A stretch of 64,000 nucleotides of DNA from HGM04593 sp045654645. Lineage in GTDB: Bacteria; Bacteroidota; Bacteroidia; Bacteroidales; Bacteroidaceae. The notes below the pieces were generated by a model. It was not told the DNA's origin. It saw only the letters and a list, made by a program, of their open reading frames with translations, and ran no database searches. The DNA lies in contig JAZONR010000023.1 of the NCBI GenBank assembly GCA_045654645.1, forward strand, positions 5,844 to 69,843, written 5' to 3'. Positions 8,915 to 18,471 of the stretch are shown here, piece by piece. The stretch's first letter is position 1. Each line of letters opens with the position of its first letter. The position numbers and the translations under genes were made by a program.

Positions 8915-8935
8915 TTCCAAAAATACAATTTTCTG

Positions 8936-8967
8936 CGAAGATACCAAAACAATTGCACAAAAACAAA
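8936..8967 (-). promoter_or_regulatory. Promoter of DUF4827-glmM
   Basis: Minus strand TTTG (8967-8964), 20-bp spacer, TATCTTCG (8943-8936), some 20 bp before the start codon. The -7 box is the TTCG variant seen repeatedly here. Confidence 0.65.
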
Positions 8968-9002
8968 ATGCCGATAACAAAAAACCTTAAAAACGGCACT
9001 AT

Positions 9003-10034
9003 TCACTCGGTGAGTAATGCCTTGTATTTTTGTATAGCCTGCCTGAAGCGCTCCACAGCCATATTCATTGTGCAATGAAGTTCACCTCCCGAGGCGTTCT
9101 TGTGCCCACCGCCGTTGAAAAATTCCGCCGCCATCTCATTGCAAGGAAAATCATCGACACTGCGCAAAGAAACGTTTATTTTGCCGGGCTGCTCTTCACG
9201 CAAAAAACAGGAAAGACGCACCCCCTTTATCTGCAAGGGTTGATTTACCAGGCCGTCGGTATCGCCCTTGGATGAATAGAAACGCATCAGCTCCCCGTGA
9301 GAAAGCGTGATGAGAGCTGCATTGTATTTGTTATAATGCTTGAGTTTGTCGCACATTGCATAGCCCCACATACGCATTTTTGAGAGCGAAGCATTATAAA
9401 AGACCTTGCGATATATTGCATCCTTGTCAATGCCTTTGCCAAGAAGCTCGGCAACTATAAGATAGATATCCTTGCGAGTAGATGCATAGGCAAATGACCC
9501 CGTATCGGTCATCATTCCGGTGTAGATACACTGCGCCATATCAAATGAGAGTTGTTCCAACCCGGAAAGCCCGGTTAGCACACGATAGACAAGCTCAGCC
9601 GTGGAGCAAGCCTCGGGAGCCGAAACAAGGATATCAAACTCATCGGAGGGCTGCAAGTGGTGGTCTATAAGCACCTTCACGGCACCCGCACCGGCAACAG
9701 TTGTCGCCGCATCACCCAAACGTGAAAGCTGATTAAAGTCGAGACAAAAGAGTGCATCGGCCGAAGTTATAGCCCTATCGGCAGCCTCTTTGTCGGCATC
9801 ATAGAACAGCACCTCGCCCGCCAGGGGCAGCCACGCCAAATTCGCAGGAAAGGCATTGGGCAGCACAACCGTAACGCCCTTGCCCACACTGCGCAGAAAG
9901 AGAGCGAGCGCCAATGACGAGCCAACAGCATCACCATCGGGATTCTTATGAGCAAGCACAACACAACGTGCCGCTTTAGTGAGCAGTTGCCCTATTCTGT
10001 CAAGGGCATCCTGCGGAAAAATCGTTTCAAGCAT
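9003..10034 (-). CDS. nrnA: DHH/DHHA1 phosphoesterase, NrnA-like nanoRNase / pAp phosphatase
   Basis: 343-aa protein that hydrolyses short oligoribonucleotides and/or 3'-phosphoadenosine 5'-phosphate. The DHH domain shows metal-binding motifs AHKNPDGDAVGSS (Asp33, Asp35), a DFNQ segment, and LIDHH near residue 120. The C-terminal DHHA1 domain ends in the nucleotide-binding FNGGGHKNASGG. It lies 71 bp after comEC, and a TATCTTCG box at 10059-10066 (minus) suggests an additional promoter of its own. Cyclic-di-nucleotide product cleavage (GdpP-like) is possible for the family, but the GdpP membrane and PAS parts are absent. Confidence 0.88.
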   Translation of the reverse strand: MLETIFPQDALDRIGQLLTKAARCVVLAHKNPDGDAVGSSLALALFLRSVGKGVTVVLPNAFPANLAWLPLAGEVLFYDADKEAADRAITSADALFCLDFNQLSRLGDAATTVAGAGAVKVLIDHHLQPSDEFDILVSAPEACSTAELVYRVLTGLSGLEQLSFDMAQCIYTGMMTDTGSFAYASTRKDIYLIVAELLGKGIDKDAIYRKVFYNASLSKMRMWGYAMCDKLKHYNKYNAALITLSHGELMRFYSSKGDTDGLVNQPLQIKGVRLSCFLREEQPGKINVSLRSVDDFPCNEMAAEFFNGGGHKNASGGELHCTMNMAVERFRQAIQKYKALLTE

Positions 10035-10105
10035 ATAATATCGCAGTTAAAAACAACACGAAGATACAACAGCAACGCGGAAAAACAGCATTCCACACCC
10101 TCTTT

Positions 10106-12220
10106 TTATCTCCCTTTTAGCGGAATCGCGGCAAAATCATCGCCTTGCGGCACTATTTTCACTGCACCAATGGCAGAAATATCAACCGGTACAATGTCAA
10201 GAAACTCACACTCGCGCAAAATTCTGCTGCGGCTGCGAGCATAAAGCGAAGCATCAAGCACAAGGCAGCTAAAGGGATAAACCTCACACAATTCCTTTAT
10301 ACTGCCAAGAAAACCACGACAAAGAAGCACCACATCCGTTGGCTCGGCATAAATATTTTCACGCCACAAATCATCGGACAAGAGACGCACCTTCACACCT
10401 TTATAATGCAACAAACCGTCATCACACACAAAAAGCCCTGTTGCATAATCTCCATCAACCCACACAGGGTTAGGCAACCCCTCGCGCTTAACAAACGGCA
10501 ATGAGGAATATTCATACTCGGCATCCAGTTGCGGCACTGTTGAGAGAAGCCAATTCTCCCCGCTTGGAGAAACAATATGCAAAAGCGGATTCTTCCTATT
10601 GTTATAAATTATAACTCCATCCAGTTCTTCATCAGGCTGTGGGGCAACAACCTTCACAACACACAAAACAGCCACACAACCCGCCACAACACCCACAAGC
10701 CACCATCGGCGCACAGCAATACCATAGACAACAAGCCACAGCAACAAAGCGACCAGCAGCGCCCCGGCAACGCCTATTTGAGGCAGAGCAACAGACGCCC
10801 CGGGCAATGAAGAAATAAATGAAACACCGTCATTCATAAAACCCACCACCCAAAACAGCACAGACGACAATGGCTGCTGCAACACCGGCAACAAAGCAAG
10901 CCCAAGCACCGGCAACGCAAGCGCTATCACCACAAAAGCAAGCGGAACAACCAAAATATTTGTCAATAGAGAATAGAGAGGTAACACTCCAAAATGATAC
11001 CACAAGATTGGCAATGTTCCAATTTGCGCCACAAAGGGAAGAATGAGAAGATTGGCTACATAGCCATATAGTCGCCCGTGCCTCTCTACCCCTAAAAGCA
11101 TTTGCAATTCAGGAGCAAGCAACACAATGGAGAGCACTGCCGCAAATGAGAGTTGAAAGCTTACATCGAACAACAGATGCGGTGCAAACAACAGCATCAC
11201 AATTGCAGCGAACGCCAAAGAACTTAATGAAGAACTCTCCTGCTGCAAGCAACGCCCCAAAGATATCAGCGTGAAAAGAATTGCCGCACGCACCACCGAC
11301 GGCGTGGCACCAGCAACAAAAACAAAGCACCACAGCACAGAGACCACAAGCAGTTCCCTGACCACAACAACCACACGCCTGCGCCCGCGCAGTGGTAGCA
11401 AAATAGTGAGAAGCAAATATAGTATTCCCAGATGAAGCCCCGAGAGTGCAAGCACGTGGCTGGCCCCGGCAGCAGTATAACTCTCTTTCAGTTCGCGCGG
11501 GAAGTCGCGTTTCTCTCCAACAGTGAGTGCCGAAAGAAGAGCAACGCTATTAGTGTCCGGGCCAAGCTGCTCATAGAGCCGCACCACCCTTTCGCGCAGC
11601 ATAAGCGCACGCATTGCAAGCGTAAGCTCACCCTTTCCCCATTGCCGCCACTTACCGTCGGCAACAAACGCCGAGCCACTTATTCCTTTTATATAATAAT
11701 GCTTTTCAACATCAAATTCAGCCGGGTTACCGGCATTATGCGGTGGCAACACACTTCCTTCGAAACGTATAATATCGCCAACAGAGAGAGCGTCGCTCTC
11801 TATTGAGCGTGTAAAATAGAGATACACATCTCCACGCTTGCGCCCCATTGGCAATGAAGCGCTGTCGAGCAACTTCACATCTGCAAGCACGCCAACACTG
11901 TTGCCCTTGCAAGAGGGAACTTCGAGTAACCGTGCTTCATAGAGCGACTTCTCATCGCTCCACCGCGGAGCCTTCTCGCCTCGGCTGCAGCACTCAACAA
12001 AAGCCCCTGCCGAAAACATAACAAACAGCGCGCCTACACCAAAAAGCCATTTAGGTGCAATGTGCAGAAGGCCAAACAGCATAACAAACAGCGCCACACA
12101 CAGCAATGCCACAATCGGCAGCATAGCAATTCCGCTATGCCACGCAACAGCAATGCCCAGCATAAGCGGCACTGCCAACCTAAGCAATGGATTTCCTTTC
12201 AGCAGATTATTTTCGGCCAC
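10106..12220 (-). CDS. comEC: ComEC/Rec2-type membrane channel protein
   Basis: 704-aa polytopic inner-membrane protein of the DNA-uptake channel family. Residues 1-190 hold N-terminal TM helices and a soluble DUF4131 domain; residues 215-510 hold the Competence domain with the hallmark ALSGLHLGILY and about ten TM helices. The last 160 residues are soluble but lack the metal-binding HxHxDH of ComEC metallo-beta-lactamase domains, so this is the short form usual in Bacteroidota. Its ATG lies 2 bp after the rpe stop, so it is co-transcribed with rpe. A role in natural transformation is inferred from the family only. Confidence 0.85.
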   Translation of the reverse strand: MAENNLLKGNPLLRLAVPLMLGIAVAWHSGIAMLPIVALLCVALFVMLFGLLHIAPKWLFGVGALFVMFSAGAFVECCSRGEKAPRWSDEKSLYEARLLEVPSCKGNSVGVLADVKLLDSASLPMGRKRGDVYLYFTRSIESDALSVGDIIRFEGSVLPPHNAGNPAEFDVEKHYYIKGISGSAFVADGKWRQWGKGELTLAMRALMLRERVVRLYEQLGPDTNSVALLSALTVGEKRDFPRELKESYTAAGASHVLALSGLHLGILYLLLTILLPLRGRRRVVVVVRELLVVSVLWCFVFVAGATPSVVRAAILFTLISLGRCLQQESSSLSSLAFAAIVMLLFAPHLLFDVSFQLSFAAVLSIVLLAPELQMLLGVERHGRLYGYVANLLILPFVAQIGTLPILWYHFGVLPLYSLLTNILVVPLAFVVIALALPVLGLALLPVLQQPLSSVLFWVVGFMNDGVSFISSLPGASVALPQIGVAGALLVALLLWLVVYGIAVRRWWLVGVVAGCVAVLCVVKVVAPQPDEELDGVIIYNNRKNPLLHIVSPSGENWLLSTVPQLDAEYEYSSLPFVKREGLPNPVWVDGDYATGLFVCDDGLLHYKGVKVRLLSDDLWRENIYAEPTDVVLLCRGFLGSIKELCEVYPFSCLVLDASLYARSRSRILRECEFLDIVPVDISAIGAVKIVPQGDDFAAIPLKGR

Positions 12221-12222
12221 AG

Positions 12223-12873
12223 TTACAGTGCGCGCAACGCATCAATGACACCGTGCGGGTCGGCTGCCTTGAACACGGCATTACCGGCAACAAGAGCATC
12301 GGAGCCCGCAGCAGCCAACAGTTTGCCGGTCTCGCTATTCACGCCACCATCAACCTCAATAAGCGCCTTTGAGCCTGTTGAGTCGATGAGTTCACGCAAC
12401 TCACGCACTTTGTTCACTGTGTGGGGAATAAACTTTTGGCCGCCAAAGCCGGGATTTACACTCATCAACAACACCAAGTCGAGCTCGTGAATAATATCCT
12501 TGAGCAGAGACACGGGTGTAGAGGGGTTAAGAGTAACACCGGCCATCATACCGGCATCCTTTATCTGTGTAACGGCACGGTGCAAGTGAGTACAAGCCTC
12601 ATAGTGTATGTTCATTATGCGGGCATTCAAATCCTTCACAGCCGGAAGATAATTCATTGGTTCAACAACCATAAGATGAACATCGAGCGGCTTCTCGCAC
12701 AGCTCGGCTACATATTTAAGCACGGGTGGCCCAAACGAAAGGTTGGGAACAAAGACACCGTCCATAATATCAATATGCAACCAATCGGCAGCACTCTCGT
12801 TAATCATTCTCAAATCCTCCTGCAAGTTGCCGAAATTCGCCGACAACAACGATGGTGAAACTATCTGCGCCAT
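12223..12873 (-). CDS. rpe: Ribulose-phosphate 3-epimerase
   Basis: 216-aa TIM-barrel enzyme interconverting ribulose-5-phosphate and xylulose-5-phosphate in the pentose phosphate pathway. Metal ligands appear in HIDIMDG (His33, Asp35), NIHYEA and IEVDGGVN; the phosphate-binding end VAGNAVFKA is present and the length is typical. It starts the rpe-comEC operon, reading away from the sialidase gene. The promoter is probably the TATCTTCG box at 12895-12902. Confidence 0.95.
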   Translation of the reverse strand: MAQIVSPSLLSANFGNLQEDLRMINESAADWLHIDIMDGVFVPNLSFGPPVLKYVAELCEKPLDVHLMVVEPMNYLPAVKDLNARIMNIHYEACTHLHRAVTQIKDAGMMAGVTLNPSTPVSLLKDIIHELDLVLLMSVNPGFGGQKFIPHTVNKVRELRELIDSTGSKALIEVDGGVNSETGKLLAAAGSDALVAGNAVFKAADPHGVIDALRAL

Positions 12874-12894
12874 AATGATTTTCTATTTATTATG

Positions 12895-12926
12895 CGAAGA
12901 TAGCACAAAGAAAAGGCTTTTGCAAC
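12895..12926 (-). promoter_or_regulatory. Promoter of rpe-comEC
   Basis: Minus strand GTTG (12926-12923), 20-bp spacer, TATCTTCG (12902-12895), 22 bp before the rpe start. It is nearly back to back with the sialidase promoter. Confidence 0.55.
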
Positions 12927-12947
12927 AATGCAACGGGAGAAAAGGCA

Positions 12948-12979
12948 TTTGGTCCTTAACTTTTATTTCATTATCTTCG
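12948..12979 (+). promoter_or_regulatory. Promoter of the sialidase gene
   Basis: TTTG (12948-12951), 20-bp spacer, TATCTTCG (12972-12979), about 38 bp before the ATG at 13018. Confidence 0.65.
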
Positions 12980-13017
12980 CAAAAGATAAAAGAACACCCA
13001 TTAAAAAGATAGGAAAA

Positions 13018-15093
13018 ATGAAAAGAGGAAAACTCCTTACGGCGCTGCTCGCCGTGTTGCTTGGCGTTACAGGCGCGTGGGCACAACAGGGCAACATATT
13101 CTCGACATCATTCAAAAAAGGTATTCCCGTGCAAATTACCAACAACCGCGACAAGGGATTTGCCATCAGGCTGAACGAAGGCAGCAACACCGTAAACAGT
13201 GGCAACGCCACCTACACGGCCGAGGAGATTTGGTATTTAGTGGGCAATGCCAATGGGTTCCGTCTCTATAACCACACAGCCGGCAAGCGCAAAGCGTTGA
13301 AACTTGAGAGCAACGAAAGTGGCGCAGCAGCAACAATGGCGGCAGAGAAAGAGGCCACGCTGCTTGCCCTTGCCCCACAAAGCGACGGCAGCTACGCCAT
13401 CACCCCCGCCAATGAGCAGGCAATGAGCTTCAATATGTTTGGCGGAGCCGGCCGCGACATCAAGCTCTACTCGAGTGAGGATGCCGGCGGACACTGGAAT
13501 TTTAAGATACTTGACACAAAGAAACCGTTAATAATAAAGTATAACGCACAAACAGGAGGTGCCTTTGGCACCAACTACAAGATTGGCAACATAGCCTTCA
13601 CCGTAGACGGCAGCACAAGCAATGTGATGCTCGACAGCCGCAACCTGCCGACAGCAACAACCTGCCACCTTCCTGTGGGAGCCAAATTCAGCATTGCAGC
13701 CGGAAAGATGTGCCACGGCTGGGAAATGAGCATAAACGGCAGCAACGGCATCGAAGAACAGGAGTTGCCCTCAAAAGGAGCGACTGTAGAGATTAACATA
13801 ACCGCCGACACCAACAACAAATACCAATATCTTTTCTATTCACCCGATGAAAAAGGTGTCCCCTATCGCATACCGGCCATTGTAACCACCGCCAACGGCT
13901 ACGTTTTTGCCATCAATGACTACCGCCCCTGCGGCAACGACATTGGTTATGGCGAGGTGGACCTTGTTATGCGCCACAGCACAAAGGCCGGCGAAGAGTG
14001 GAACGGCCACAGCTGGAGCGAAGCAATAAAGATTGCCGACGGTGTTGGCAAAGAGGCCACAGAGACCTGGCTTACCGGTTTTGGCGACCCTGCCGTAGTG
14101 GCCGACCGAGAACACAACGAGATACTGGTGATGAGCGTATGCGGTAACCGCGTATGCTGGCACGGCAACTATGGCGCAGGAACTGCTGAAAACCCCGAAA
14201 ACCCCAACCGTATGGCACGTCTTCGCATAAAGTTCAATGAAGAGAGTGGAGAGTGGGAGGTGGGCGAGCCCCAAGAGGTTACATACAACATCTACCCTCT
14301 TTTTAAAGACAAGAATGGCAAGGCCCACGTGGGCTCAATGTTTATCGGGGCCGGGCGCATAGCGCAAAGCAGTATGATTAAGGTGGGCGACTATTACCGC
14401 ATATACTGTGCTGTGTGGGCTGTGGAAACAGGCAGCTACCGCCACCACAACTATGCTCTCTATTCCGATGACTTTGGCGAAAGCTGGCAGCTGCTTGGCG
14501 AACTTGGCAACGACTTCAACGACAGCCCGGCACCCTATGGCAACGAGCCCAAATGCGAAGAGCTGCCCGACGGCAGCGTGCTTCTTAGCAGCCGCAAAGG
14601 CTATGGCCGTTACTTCAACGTGTTCCACTATACCAACTTTGAGAAGGCTGAAGGCTACTGGGACGGCGCTGTATCGACCGACCAGGTGGGCAACCTGAAG
14701 TTCGGCAGCAACGACACCAACGGCGAGCCATTGCGCGTGGGCAATGTACTTTTCCAGTCTGTGCCCACAGGCAACAACCGCAGTGGCGTGTCAATATTCT
14801 ACAAAGAACTCTCTGACGACCCGGCAACATACACCCCTACCGAACTCTCAAATGGTTGGAAGAAGATTCAGATAACCGACCGCGAGTCGGCATACTCATC
14901 AATGTGTATACTGCCCGACGGCAACATAGGCCTCTACTACGAGGAGGAGCCGGGCGGTTACTCAATGGTATACGTACCGGTAGAACTGGCAAACACACTT
15001 GATGCAATAACATATGGCGCACTGCCGTTCCGTTGCAGCACTTGCAAAAAAGGGTTGGAGATGAAGCTGAAAACCGTTGAGGACCCTGAATAA
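13018..15093 (+). CDS. nanH: Secreted exo-alpha-sialidase, GH33
   Basis: 691-aa exported enzyme releasing terminal sialic acid from host glycans. The start at 13018 gives a signal peptide, MKRGKLLTALLAVLLGVTGAWAQ, cleaved near residue 23 (no lipobox). Residues 25-165 are an extra beta-rich domain resembling ricin-like/trefoil glycan-binding modules, followed by a linker domain to about 265. The catalytic six-bladed propeller has YRIP (283-286, the arginine-triad FRIP box), an Asp box SDDFGESW (483-490), the catalytic NE at 509-510, an SSR arginine near 525, and the C-terminal nucleophile region ESAYSSM. No lyase, epimerase or transporter gene for sialic acid adjoins it. It ends at a two-way terminator. 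Confidence 0.92.
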   Translation: MKRGKLLTALLAVLLGVTGAWAQQGNIFSTSFKKGIPVQITNNRDKGFAIRLNEGSNTVNSGNATYTAEEIWYLVGNANGFRLYNHTAGKRKALKLESNESGAAATMAAEKEATLLALAPQSDGSYAITPANEQAMSFNMFGGAGRDIKLYSSEDAGGHWNFKILDTKKPLIIKYNAQTGGAFGTNYKIGNIAFTVDGSTSNVMLDSRNLPTATTCHLPVGAKFSIAAGKMCHGWEMSINGSNGIEEQELPSKGATVEINITADTNNKYQYLFYSPDEKGVPYRIPAIVTTANGYVFAINDYRPCGNDIGYGEVDLVMRHSTKAGEEWNGHSWSEAIKIADGVGKEATETWLTGFGDPAVVADREHNEILVMSVCGNRVCWHGNYGAGTAENPENPNRMARLRIKFNEESGEWEVGEPQEVTYNIYPLFKDKNGKAHVGSMFIGAGRIAQSSMIKVGDYYRIYCAVWAVETGSYRHHNYALYSDDFGESWQLLGELGNDFNDSPAPYGNEPKCEELPDGSVLLSSRKGYGRYFNVFHYTNFEKAEGYWDGAVSTDQVGNLKFGSNDTNGEPLRVGNVLFQSVPTGNNRSGVSIFYKELSDDPATYTPTELSNGWKKIQITDRESAYSSMCILPDGNIGLYYEEEPGGYSMVYVPVELANTLDAITYGALPFRCSTCKKGLEMKLKTVEDPE

Positions 15094-15120
15094 ACAAAGG
15101 GAGTCCATATTACAACAACA

Positions 15121-15152
15121 TACCCCGCAGACATCGCTGTGTCTGCGGGGTA
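15121..15152. terminator. Two-way terminator between sialidase and nfo
   Basis: Perfect 13-bp stem (15121-15133 with 15140-15152) and 6-nt loop in the convergent gap. Confidence 0.85.
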
Positions 15153-15192
15153 TATTATATAGACTCTTGACTACATTTTCTGCGTCAAGCCA

Positions 15193-16026
15193 CTATTCGA
15201 ACGAACGCAAGAGAGCAATCTCCTCGGCCCAACGAGCTTCATCGGGTGTCTCAAGAATAATGGGAATATTATCGAAACGAGGGTCTTTCATAAAGCGTTT
15301 GAAGAAGTCAATGCCAAGCAGGCCCACTCCAACACTATCGTGCCTGTCCACACGCGAGCCAAGCGGCTTCTTTGTATCATTCAAGTGTATAGCCTTTAGA
15401 TATTCAAGCCCCACAACACGCTCCAACTCGCCAAAAGCACCTTCATAGTCGCCAACAATATCATACCCGGCAGAATAGAAGTGGCAAGTATCGATGCACA
15501 CACCCACGCGGCTCTTGTCATCTACACGATCAATTATGTAGCGTATTTCCTCGAGCCTGTTGCCAACATTGCTACCCTGCCCCGCAGTGTTCTCAATCAC
15601 AGCTGTAACCCCTTTAGTCTTTGAAAGAGCAAGGTTTATGTTTGCAGCAATTTCATCGAGGCACTGCTCCACCGATATCTTTTTCAAATGGCTTCCCGGG
15701 TGGAAATTGAGCATCGTGAGCCCGAGCTGCTCACAGCGCTGCATCTCATCAAGAAAGGCGGCACGCGATTTCTGCAATGCCTCTTCATCGGGGTTACCCA
15801 AATTAATGAGATAACTGTCGTGGGGCAAAATATATTCGGGAGCAAAACCTCCCGCCCTGCAATTCTCCTTGAAAAGTTCTATACTCTTTGCTGTGAGCGG
15901 CGCAGCCACCCACTGTCTTTGATTTTTTGTAAACAAGGCAAAGGCATTTGCGCCAACAGCTGCCGCGTTAAGCGGAGCATTCTCTACACCGCCGCTTACC
16001 GATACGTGTGGTCCTATGAATTTCAT
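15193..16026 (-). CDS. nfo: Endonuclease IV (AP endonuclease)
   Basis: 277-aa zinc-dependent enzyme that cuts DNA 5' to abasic sites in base excision repair. Trinuclear metal-site motifs are visible in order: NFHPGSH, IENTAGQG, CIDTCHFYSAGYD, HLNDTKKPLGSRVDRH and ILETPD. The length is typical. It is monocistronic, with a TATTTTCG -7 box at 16043-16050 (minus), about 17 bp before the start. Its terminator is shared with the converging sialidase gene. Confidence 0.95.
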   Translation of the reverse strand: MKFIGPHVSVSGGVENAPLNAAAVGANAFALFTKNQRQWVAAPLTAKSIELFKENCRAGGFAPEYILPHDSYLINLGNPDEEALQKSRAAFLDEMQRCEQLGLTMLNFHPGSHLKKISVEQCLDEIAANINLALSKTKGVTAVIENTAGQGSNVGNRLEEIRYIIDRVDDKSRVGVCIDTCHFYSAGYDIVGDYEGAFGELERVVGLEYLKAIHLNDTKKPLGSRVDRHDSVGVGLLGIDFFKRFMKDPRFDNIPIILETPDEARWAEEIALLRSFE

Positions 16027-16059
16027 CTTCTTTTGTTTTTTGCGAAAATAGTAAAATAA

Positions 16060-16105
16060 ATGCCGGCAAGGAACTTTTTATGTTTTTTTAAATCCTTGCC
16101 GGCAT
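16060..16105 (-). terminator. Terminator of the PiT transporter gene
   Basis: 13-bp perfect stem (16060-16072 with 16093-16105) around a 20-nt T/A-rich loop, 25 bp past the stop. Confidence 0.75.
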
Positions 16106-16129
16106 AATAAAGCTATGCAGCTACCACCA

Positions 16130-18433
16130 TCAAAGGGCAGCCTCTGCAGTCTGATTCAAATGAAGGGCGAAGAACTTGTTACCACCACGCAACAGGTTAC
16201 GCACCTCACTGAGCAACTCGTGGCTCTCCTGAATGAGATTCAGATAAACGAAATCCATTCGCAAGCTGCCATTGCTCTGATGCAGACGCATAGTCTGTTC
16301 CTTGCGAAGTGTGGCAAGCTTATGCTTGAGGTCCTTGGCTCTTGCCGAAACCTCCTCGGCATTAGAGTAGTCGCCACTTTCAATTATCGCTGTAATATCC
16401 TTCAACACGCTATATACGCCCTGACAATAGGGAGAGAACTCCTCTACATAAACCTTGGACAATGGGCTGAAGCTGTTATCGGCGTGCTCCTTCATAGGCT
16501 CGCCAATGCGAGTGAGCGTATTGAGCATCTGCTGGCAGCTATTGGTGCACAGGTGATACCAGGTGCTGCGCTCAAAGGCAACCTGCTGGTCAATGCGCTG
16601 CAGACCACGCGTTTCGGCACGGCGCTGCTTTTTCATTGTAGCCTTCTCCTCAACAATCTTTATGAGAGTACTCTTCAAGGGGCGCAGGGCATCTTTTGAG
16701 AACGACTCAAACATCTTCCTGTATGCCTCGGCCGAGAATGAGAGAGTGTGCACAAGAGTATCGGCTGCGTGCACCTTTAGGTTTGCCCAAACAACATCCT
16801 CGTCATCGGACTTAAGAATGATATTCATCACCTCATCAACCTTCTCGGTCTCTTTCTTCTTATTATAGTTGATGTGGCTGCGAATGAGCAGATAGATTAC
16901 AAGAGCAATCATCACATACATTGCAATCACGCCACCAAAGTTCATCACAGTGGCCACCAATGCCGCAATGATAAATGCCGCACCGGCGGTTATGAACCAT
17001 CCACCCACAACCGACACCACGCCGGTTACACGATAGACAGCACTCTCACGGCCCCAGGCACGGTCGGCAAGTGAAGAACCCATACCCACCATAAATGTTA
17101 CGTAGGTTGTTGAAAGAGGGAGCTTCAGCGAAGTACCCAAAGCGATGAGCAGACCCGCAAGCACCAGGTTCACCGATGCACGCACAAGGTCAAATGCAAC
17201 ATCCTCGCGCTCCTCCAGAGGCTTGAAACGCCCGTCAATCCATTTCTTCACACTTTCGGGGGTGTTGCGTGTTACAGCATCGGCAAGTTTGGCCGATGCA
17301 CGCACCATATTGCGTGCAATTGAAGAGGTACCGAACATCTCGTTCTCTTCGTTCTGCTGGCTTGAAAGGTCGATAGAGGTCTGCAACACCTTGCGTGCCT
17401 TTTTGCTGGTGAAGAGCGCATAAACCATTATGGCTCCGGCACCAACAAGGAAATATACAGGTGTTGTTGTGGGCTCCTTGAGCAGCTCCATAGACATATC
17501 CACGTTACCGCCGCCGGCAACGAAAGCCAGGAACGATTCAAGACCCGCCAATGTAACACCAATGAAGTTTACAAGGTCATTACCCGCAAATGCCATAGCA
17601 AGAGAGAAGGTACCCATAAGCACCACAATCTTCAGCACATTCACCTTGAGCAGGTGCAGCAGCTGCATAAGCAACGACAGCACAACAAAGGCGCACAGAA
17701 GGAACAACCAGGTATCGCCATACACAAAATCGGTAACGACAGAAGGCAGGGCGGCAACCAACGAGCTACCCTTCAGGCCCTTTACAAGCATAAAATAGAG
17801 TATGGCTGTAGAAGCGAAACCACCATAAAGGCCTATTTTTCGCCACAAATTCCTGCGATAGTGGAAGGTGAATATAAGACGCGACAGCCACTGCACCACC
17901 ATACCAAAGACAAAAGCAATTGCAACGGACAGGAATATCGAGATGATGATAGTGAGCGCCCTGCCGGTATTCAACATTCCCAAGCCCTCGCCACTATTGG
18001 CAAGCAATGCCGTGATGAATGATGCACCCAGCAACTCAAACACCATTGATACGGTTGTTGATGTGGGCATTCCCAATGAGTTGAAGAGGTCGAGCAGAAA
18101 CACATCACTGATTACCACAGCCAGAAAAACACACATCACATTCTCAAAACTGAAGAATGCCGGGTTAAAGATACCGTTTCGCGCCACATCCATCATTCCA
18201 CTGCTGAACGAAGCACCAATGAAAATACCGAATGCTGCCACCAAAAGCACGTGTTTCACTTTGGCCGCCCTGGAGCCCACTGCCGCACTCAAAAAATTGA
18301 CAGCGTCATTGCTCACACCCACCGTAAGGTCAATAATGGCAAGTGTAAACATAAAAAGGACCACAAACAGATAGGATAACTCCACTGTTCCAAGTCCTTG
18401 AACAAAAGCAATAATGTTGTTAAAAAATTCCAT
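16130..18433 (-). CDS. Inorganic phosphate transporter, PiT family, with C-terminal PhoU-like region
   Basis: 767-aa inner-membrane low-affinity phosphate/cation symporter. PiT signature segments occur as a repeat: GVSNDAVNFL near residue 40 with GMPTSTTVSM near 121, and FAGNDLVNFIGV near 290 with LPLSTTYVTF near 450. About twelve TM helices run to residue 535. Residues 540-767 form a soluble helical domain resembling PhoU/DUF47 regulators, the arrangement known for large Bacteroidota PiT proteins. The substrate is probably phosphate, possibly as a metal-phosphate complex. A structured leader may precede it (18472-18562). Confidence 0.87.
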   Translation of the reverse strand: MEFFNNIIAFVQGLGTVELSYLFVVLFMFTLAIIDLTVGVSNDAVNFLSAAVGSRAAKVKHVLLVAAFGIFIGASFSSGMMDVARNGIFNPAFFSFENVMCVFLAVVISDVFLLDLFNSLGMPTSTTVSMVFELLGASFITALLANSGEGLGMLNTGRALTIIISIFLSVAIAFVFGMVVQWLSRLIFTFHYRRNLWRKIGLYGGFASTAILYFMLVKGLKGSSLVAALPSVVTDFVYGDTWLFLLCAFVVLSLLMQLLHLLKVNVLKIVVLMGTFSLAMAFAGNDLVNFIGVTLAGLESFLAFVAGGGNVDMSMELLKEPTTTPVYFLVGAGAIMVYALFTSKKARKVLQTSIDLSSQQNEENEMFGTSSIARNMVRASAKLADAVTRNTPESVKKWIDGRFKPLEEREDVAFDLVRASVNLVLAGLLIALGTSLKLPLSTTYVTFMVGMGSSLADRAWGRESAVYRVTGVVSVVGGWFITAGAAFIIAALVATVMNFGGVIAMYVMIALVIYLLIRSHINYNKKKETEKVDEVMNIILKSDDEDVVWANLKVHAADTLVHTLSFSAEAYRKMFESFSKDALRPLKSTLIKIVEEKATMKKQRRAETRGLQRIDQQVAFERSTWYHLCTNSCQQMLNTLTRIGEPMKEHADNSFSPLSKVYVEEFSPYCQGVYSVLKDITAIIESGDYSNAEEVSARAKDLKHKLATLRKEQTMRLHQSNGSLRMDFVYLNLIQESHELLSEVRNLLRGGNKFFALHLNQTAEAAL

Positions 18434-18471
18434 ATTATTTTAAAACTATTATATCTTTCCCACACACAGAC

